Positions 60,544 through 64,000 of a stretch of DNA of 64,000 nucleotides are shown piece by piece; the first letter of the stretch is position 1; each line of letters starts with the position of its first letter. A program made the position numbers and the translations under genes. Source of the DNA: an uncultured Oscillospiraceae bacterium (GTDB lineage: Bacteria; Bacillota; Clostridia; Oscillospirales; Oscillospiraceae); assembly GCA_947624985.1 (NCBI GenBank), contig CANQMO010000010.1, positions 1 through 64,000 of the forward strand, given 5' to 3'. The notes under the pieces are model-generated. The model saw nothing but the letters and a program-made list of their open reading frames with translations. It was not told the origin of the DNA and ran no database searches.

Positions 60544-61235
60544 CAACCCTCTCCCCCTTGGGTTATAAGCTCCAGGGGCAGGATATAGCCCTCCGGGTCC
60601 GATCTTATCTGCTCCAGCGTGTGGGCCTGGTCCACCGTGAACCGTCCGGCCCGGACTCGCCGCAGGGCGCTCATGCACCCGCCGCAGCCAAGGGCCGCGC
60701 CGATGTCCGCGCAGAGGGTGCGGATATAAGTGCCTTTGGAGCACTCTATCTGAAGTCCCCAGTCCCCGGCCTCATCCTGATCGGTCAGGGCCAGCCGGTG
60801 GATGGTCACAGGACGCGCCTGTCTTTCAACGCTGCCGCCCCGGCGGGCGATCTCATAGAGCTTTTTGCCCCGTACCTTGATGGCGGAGTACATGGGCGGC
60901 GTCTGCATGATGGGACCGCGAAAAGCCTCCAGCGCCGCTTCAACGGTCTGCCGGTCCATCTGTGCCGGCTCGTTCTTTAATACTGTGCCCCAGACGTCCT
61001 GGGTGTCTGTGACCATCCCCAGCCGGAGGCGGGCGGCGTATTCCTTGTTGTCGTTCTCCGCATATTTGGCCGCCTTGGTCCCCTTGCCGGTCAGGACGAC
61101 CAGCAGCCCGGTGGCATTGGGGTCCAGCGTGCCGGTGTGGCCGATGTGGCGCTCGTGGAGCACGCCCCGCAGATGGGCGCACACGTCCATGCTCGTCCAC
61201 CCCGCGGGCTTGTCCACCAGCAGGATACCGTCCAT
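60543..61235 (-). CDS. truB: tRNA pseudouridine-55 synthase, short form
   Basis: TruB makes pseudouridine 55 in the T-loop of tRNAs. The 230-residue protein contains LLVDKPAGWTS, the catalytic aspartate in HTGTLDPNATG, PPMYSAIKVRGKKLYE and GTYIRTLCADIG. It stops soon after that core, so the C-terminal PUA-type domain of the roughly 300-residue family is missing. The stop overlaps the ribF start and no remnant follows. ATG 61235 follows GGAGG. Confidence 0.92.
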   Translation of the reverse strand: MDGILLVDKPAGWTSMDVCAHLRGVLHERHIGHTGTLDPNATGLLVVLTGKGTKAAKYAENDNKEYAARLRLGMVTDTQDVWGTVLKNEPAQMDRQTVEAALEAFRGPIMQTPPMYSAIKVRGKKLYEIARRGGSVERQARPVTIHRLALTDQDEAGDWGLQIECSKGTYIRTLCADIGAALGCGGCMSALRRVRAGRFTVDQAHTLEQIRSDPEGYILPLELITQGGEG

Positions 61236-62185
61236 CAGAGGGCCTCCAGGATATCCCAGACGATCACATCCGCCGTCTCGTCCGGGTCGGAATGTACCGT
61301 GCAACCCGCGGCCATTCGATGGCCGCCGCCGCCGTGCAGCTCGCAGATAGCGGCGGAGTCAAAGTCCTCGCCGCTGCGCAGGCTCACCTTGCACAGCCCC
61401 GGCTCCAGCTCCCGGATGGTTACCGCCACCCGGTTGCCCGCTACCCGGCCCGCCAGGGACGCGATATCGTCACAGTCGTCCTCTGTGGCGCCGGCCTCCG
61501 ACAGCATATCCAGCGTGACGGTGGCCACCGCCACACAGCCGTTTTCCCCGAAACGCTTCAGCCCGCTGTAGATCATGCCCTCCAGCCGCAGGCGGGAGTA
61601 AGAGAACGTGCGGAAAAGCAGCTTGTTGAGACGCTTGTATTCCGCCCCGGCGTCGATGAGCTCCGCCGCCGCCCGGTGGGTGTCCGCTTTAGTATTGGCG
61701 TACACAAAGCAGCCGCAGTCCGTACTCACGGCCACATAGAGGAAGTTCGCGGTGGTCTTGTCGATCTTACCAAGGGCCAGCTTGCCGAGCTCCAGAACGA
61801 TCTCGCCGCAGGAGGCCTTCTCAGGCAGGCACAGAAGCCGTTCGGCATAGCCGCTGTTGGTGGGATGGTGGTCAATGCACAGATCGACCTTTGTCCCGTG
61901 GGAAAACCCCTCCGGAAAGAGATTTTCCGAAGCCAGATCCACCGCCACGACGCAGGCGGGGCTGAACCCCTCCGGCGCCACATAGGGCGAGACAAAGGGC
62001 TCGAACGTCTCTGTCACCTGCGGGTTATCCCACAGATAGGCGATCTTGCCCATCCGGCGGAGGATATGACAAAGGGCGGCGGCACTGCCAAGCGTGTCGC
62101 CGTCCGGGCGGATATGCGTCAGGAGCAGATATCCGTCGTGGTCTTTCAGATAGTCAAAGCATTCAGTCAGATTCATTGTCGTCAT
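61235..62185 (-). CDS. nrnA: DHH-family oligoribonuclease/pAp phosphatase (NrnA-like)
   Basis: NrnA degrades very short RNAs and dephosphorylates pAp. The 316-residue protein has the DHH-type motifs LLTHIRPDGDTLGSAAAL, CIDHHPTN and VSTDCGCF, and a DHHA1 domain ending in the GGGGHRMAAG substrate motif. ATG 62185 or 62176 are both possible starts inside rbfA; no clear ribosome binding site is seen, which fits coupled translation. The infB-rbfA-nrnA-truB-ribF order is conserved in Firmicutes. Confidence 0.93.
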   Translation of the reverse strand: MTTMNLTECFDYLKDHDGYLLLTHIRPDGDTLGSAAALCHILRRMGKIAYLWDNPQVTETFEPFVSPYVAPEGFSPACVVAVDLASENLFPEGFSHGTKVDLCIDHHPTNSGYAERLLCLPEKASCGEIVLELGKLALGKIDKTTANFLYVAVSTDCGCFVYANTKADTHRAAAELIDAGAEYKRLNKLLFRTFSYSRLRLEGMIYSGLKRFGENGCVAVATVTLDMLSEAGATEDDCDDIASLAGRVAGNRVAVTIRELEPGLCKVSLRSGEDFDSAAICELHGGGGHRMAAGCTVHSDPDETADVIVWDILEAL

Positions 62186-62531
62186 GTTCAATATCCAATT
62201 CGTTGATAAGACGGTTGATATACGCGCCGTGGGCGATGGAGTCGTCCAGCACGAAGGTGAGCTCCGGGGTATACCGCAGGTCCAGGCTGTGGCCCAGCTC
62301 CCGGCGGAGATAGCCCGACGCGGATCGGAGCCCGCGCATAAGCTGCTTTTCATCGTACTGTCCAAGGACGCTCAAATATACCTTGCAGTGGCGCAGGTCG
62401 CTGGTCGTGTCGGTGTGGGTCACGGTGAGCATGACGCCCTGCTGCAGGCGCGGGTCCTTCACCTGGCGCAGCTTCTCCGCCAGGACACGGCGGATGTCGT
62501 CGTTGATACGGTCGATATGGTGGTTAGGCAT
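62163..62531 (-). CDS. rbfA: Ribosome-binding factor A
   Basis: RbfA is a KH-fold protein needed for late 30S maturation. The 122-residue sequence ([20 protein letters not shown], then [22 protein letters not shown] in part) is typical. It overlaps infB by 8 bases and nrnA by 23 bases, so translation of all three is linked. Confidence 0.95.
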   Translation of the reverse strand: MPNHHIDRINDDIRRVLAEKLRQVKDPRLQQGVMLTVTHTDTTSDLRHCKVYLSVLGQYDEKQLMRGLRSASGYLRRELGHSLDLRYTPELTFVLDDSIAHGAYINRLINELDIEHDDNESD

Positions 62532-64000
62532 TGATCTGCTCCATCACAAAGCACTCGATGACGTCCTGCTCCTTGATGTCGTTGAACTTATCCACCTGCA
62601 TGCCGCACTCGTATCCGGCGGCCACTTCCCGCACGTCGTCCTTGAACCGGCGCAGGCTGGCAAGATCGCCCTCGTAGACCACGATGTTGTCCCGCAGCAC
62701 GCGGACCTTGCAGCTTCGCTGGATCTTTCCGTCCAGCACATAGCAGCCGCAGACAGTGCCCACCTTGGACACCTTGTAGGTCTGACGGACCTCGGCATGG
62801 CCGATGATCTTCTCCTGGAACTTGGGCGCCAGCAGGCCCTTCATGGCCGCCTCGATCTCGTTGATACAGTCATAGATGACCCGGTACAGGCGGATATCCA
62901 CATCGGAGCGGGCGGCGCTCTCCCGGGCGGCGTTCTCAGGCCGCACGTTGAAGCCCACGATCACCGCGTCGGAGGTGGAGGCCAGCATCACGTCGGATTC
63001 GTTGATTGCGCCCACGGCGCAGTGGATGACCCGGACCCGGACCTCCTCGTTGGAAAGCTTCTCCAGCGACGCCTTCACCGCCTCGGCGCTCCCCTTCACG
63101 TCGGCCTTGACGATGATGTTGAAATCCTTCATCTCGCCTTCCTGGATACGGGCGAACAGATCGTCCAGAGAGACCTTTTTGGGCGCCGTATTGGCGGCCA
63201 GCTTGGCCTTGGCCTTGCGCTCTTCCACCAGTTCGCGGGCCATACGCTCGTCGGCGACGGCGTTGAACACGTCGCCGGCGTTCGGCACCTCGCTCATACC
63301 GGCGATCTCCACCGGCACGGAGGGGCCCGCCTCGGTGACCCGCTGGCCCTTGTCGTTTATCATGGTGCGCACACGTCCCACCGCCGTACCGGCGATGATC
63401 ACGTCGCCCTGGTGCAGCGTGCCGTTTTGCACCAGCACCGTCATGATGGGGCCGCGGCCCTTGTCCAGCCGCGCCTCTATGACGGCGCCGCTGGCGGCGC
63501 GGGCCGGGTTGGCCCGGAGACTGAGCATTTCCGTCTGTAGCGCCAGCATTTCCAAAAGGCTATCCACACCCTGGCCGGTCTTGGCGGAGATCGGACAGAC
63601 GATGGTCTCTCCGCCCCACTCCTCCGGCACCAGGTCATACTCCGTCAGCTCCTGCTTGACGCGCTCGGCGTTGGCGCCGGGCATATCCATCTTGTTGATG
63701 GCCACCACGATGGGGATATTGGCGGCCTTGGCGTGGTTGATGGATTCCACGGTCTGGGGCTTGATCCCCTCTGTGGCCGCCACCACCAGAATGGCGACGT
63801 CCGTCACCATGGCGCCGCGGGCGCGCATGGAGGTGAACGCCTCATGGCCCGGCGTGTCCAGAAAAGTGACCGGATTGCCGCCGATATCCACCACATAGGC
63901 GCCGATGGCCTGGGTGATGCCGCCGGCCTCCCCCGCCGCGACGGCCGTGTTGCGGATGTAGTCCAGAAGGGACGTCTTGCCGTGGTCGACGTGGCCCATG
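62524..64000 (-). CDS. infB: Translation initiation factor IF-2, N-terminal part beyond the window
   Basis: IF-2 brings formyl-Met-tRNA to the 30S subunit. The visible part begins at the G1 loop GHVDHGKTS, followed by DTPGHEAF and the NKMD motif, then domains II, III and IV to a normal C-terminus ([15 protein letters not shown]). The frame continues past the window edge, where the variable N-terminal domains should lie. It is the upstream visible gene of the operon ending at ruvB. Confidence 0.96.
   Translation of the reverse strand, partial: MGHVDHGKTSLLDYIRNTAVAAGEAGGITQAIGAYVVDIGGNPVTFLDTPGHEAFTSMRARGAMVTDVAILVVAATEGIKPQTVESINHAKAANIPIVVAINKMDMPGANAERVKQELTEYDLVPEEWGGETIVCPISAKTGQGVDSLLEMLALQTEMLSLRANPARAASGAVIEARLDKGRGPIMTVLVQNGTLHQGDVIIAGTAVGRVRTMINDKGQRVTEAGPSVPVEIAGMSEVPNAGDVFNAVADERMARELVEERKAKAKLAANTAPKKVSLDDLFARIQEGEMKDFNIIVKADVKGSAEAVKASLEKLSNEEVRVRVIHCAVGAINESDVMLASTSDAVIVGFNVRPENAARESAARSDVDIRLYRVIYDCINEIEAAMKGLLAPKFQEKIIGHAEVRQTYKVSKVGTVCGCYVLDGKIQRSCKVRVLRDNIVVYEGDLASLRRFKDDVREVAAGYECGMQVDKFNDIKEQDVIECFVMEQINA

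Noticed and set aside
1-64000. CRISPR arrays, tRNA genes, T-box or metabolite riboswitches
   Set aside because: I looked for regularly spaced repeats, cloverleaf-type sequence ending in CCA, and leader motifs before operons, and saw none I could support.

Overview
The window is a dense, GC-rich (roughly 60 percent or more by eye) chromosomal segment from a spore-forming Gram-positive bacterium. Sporulation genes (spoIVA, cwlD, cotJ, yunB, a SipL-like DUF3794/LysM protein, a Spo0H-type sigma factor) occur beside RemA, a type A RNase P RNA, a pyrophosphate-type phosphofructokinase and class II aldolase. SipL-like and DUF5685 proteins with high GC point to class Clostridia, most likely an Oscillospiraceae/Ruminococcaceae-type gut anaerobe. 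That placement is inference from gene content. I see no mobile element, CRISPR array or tRNA gene. No stretch above 300 bases lacks a gene; the longest gaps, about 130-150 bases, hold promoters and terminators.

Layout. 1-6565 (+) is the distal pyrimidine operon carB(partial)-pyrK-pyrD-pyrF-pyrE-pyrB, whose PyrB carries a fused PyrI-type zinc tail. 6614-8932 (-) holds a SpoVB-type flippase and a degenerate CoaX. 9022-37064 (+) is a long housekeeping run: ispD-ispF; a Se/S-carrier-like protein with a cysteine desulfurase-like enzyme; cdaA-cdaR-rseC-DUF5685-J-domain protein; the Firmicute cluster yicC-remA-gmk-rpoZ-priA-def-fmt-rsmB-rlmN-prpC-prkC-rsgA (coaBC missing from its usual place); a 51-residue membrane protein; the SipL-like gene; yebC-rnpB; murD; two M42 peptidases; yunB; ligA.

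37106-39500 (-) holds cotJC, a cotJA-cotJB fusion and a PPi-type phosphofructokinase. 39595-46059 (+) holds class II aldolase, an unusual P1B-ATPase-like protein that lacks the actuator domain and catalytic motifs, a two-component system and a membrane glycosyltransferase. 46119-64000 (-) holds a surface-acylation operon with a Xer recombinase and dut; cwlD-radA-DUF6873; trmK-nif3-spoIVA; DUF1858; sigH with a zinc-ribbon protein; and infB(partial)-rbfA-nrnA-truB-ribF-ruvC-ruvA-ruvB.

Regulatory reading. Several vegetative promoters have near-consensus -10 boxes. Five sporulation genes have sigma-E-like promoters with exactly 14-base spacers. Two genes share a compact element in which a sigma-E-like -10 box sits in the loop of a hairpin whose 3' arm holds the ribosome binding site. 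The most notable items are that element, the actuator-less P1B-ATPase-like protein, the PyrB zinc tail, the degenerate CoaX, the CotJA-CotJB fusion and a probably leaderless sigH.
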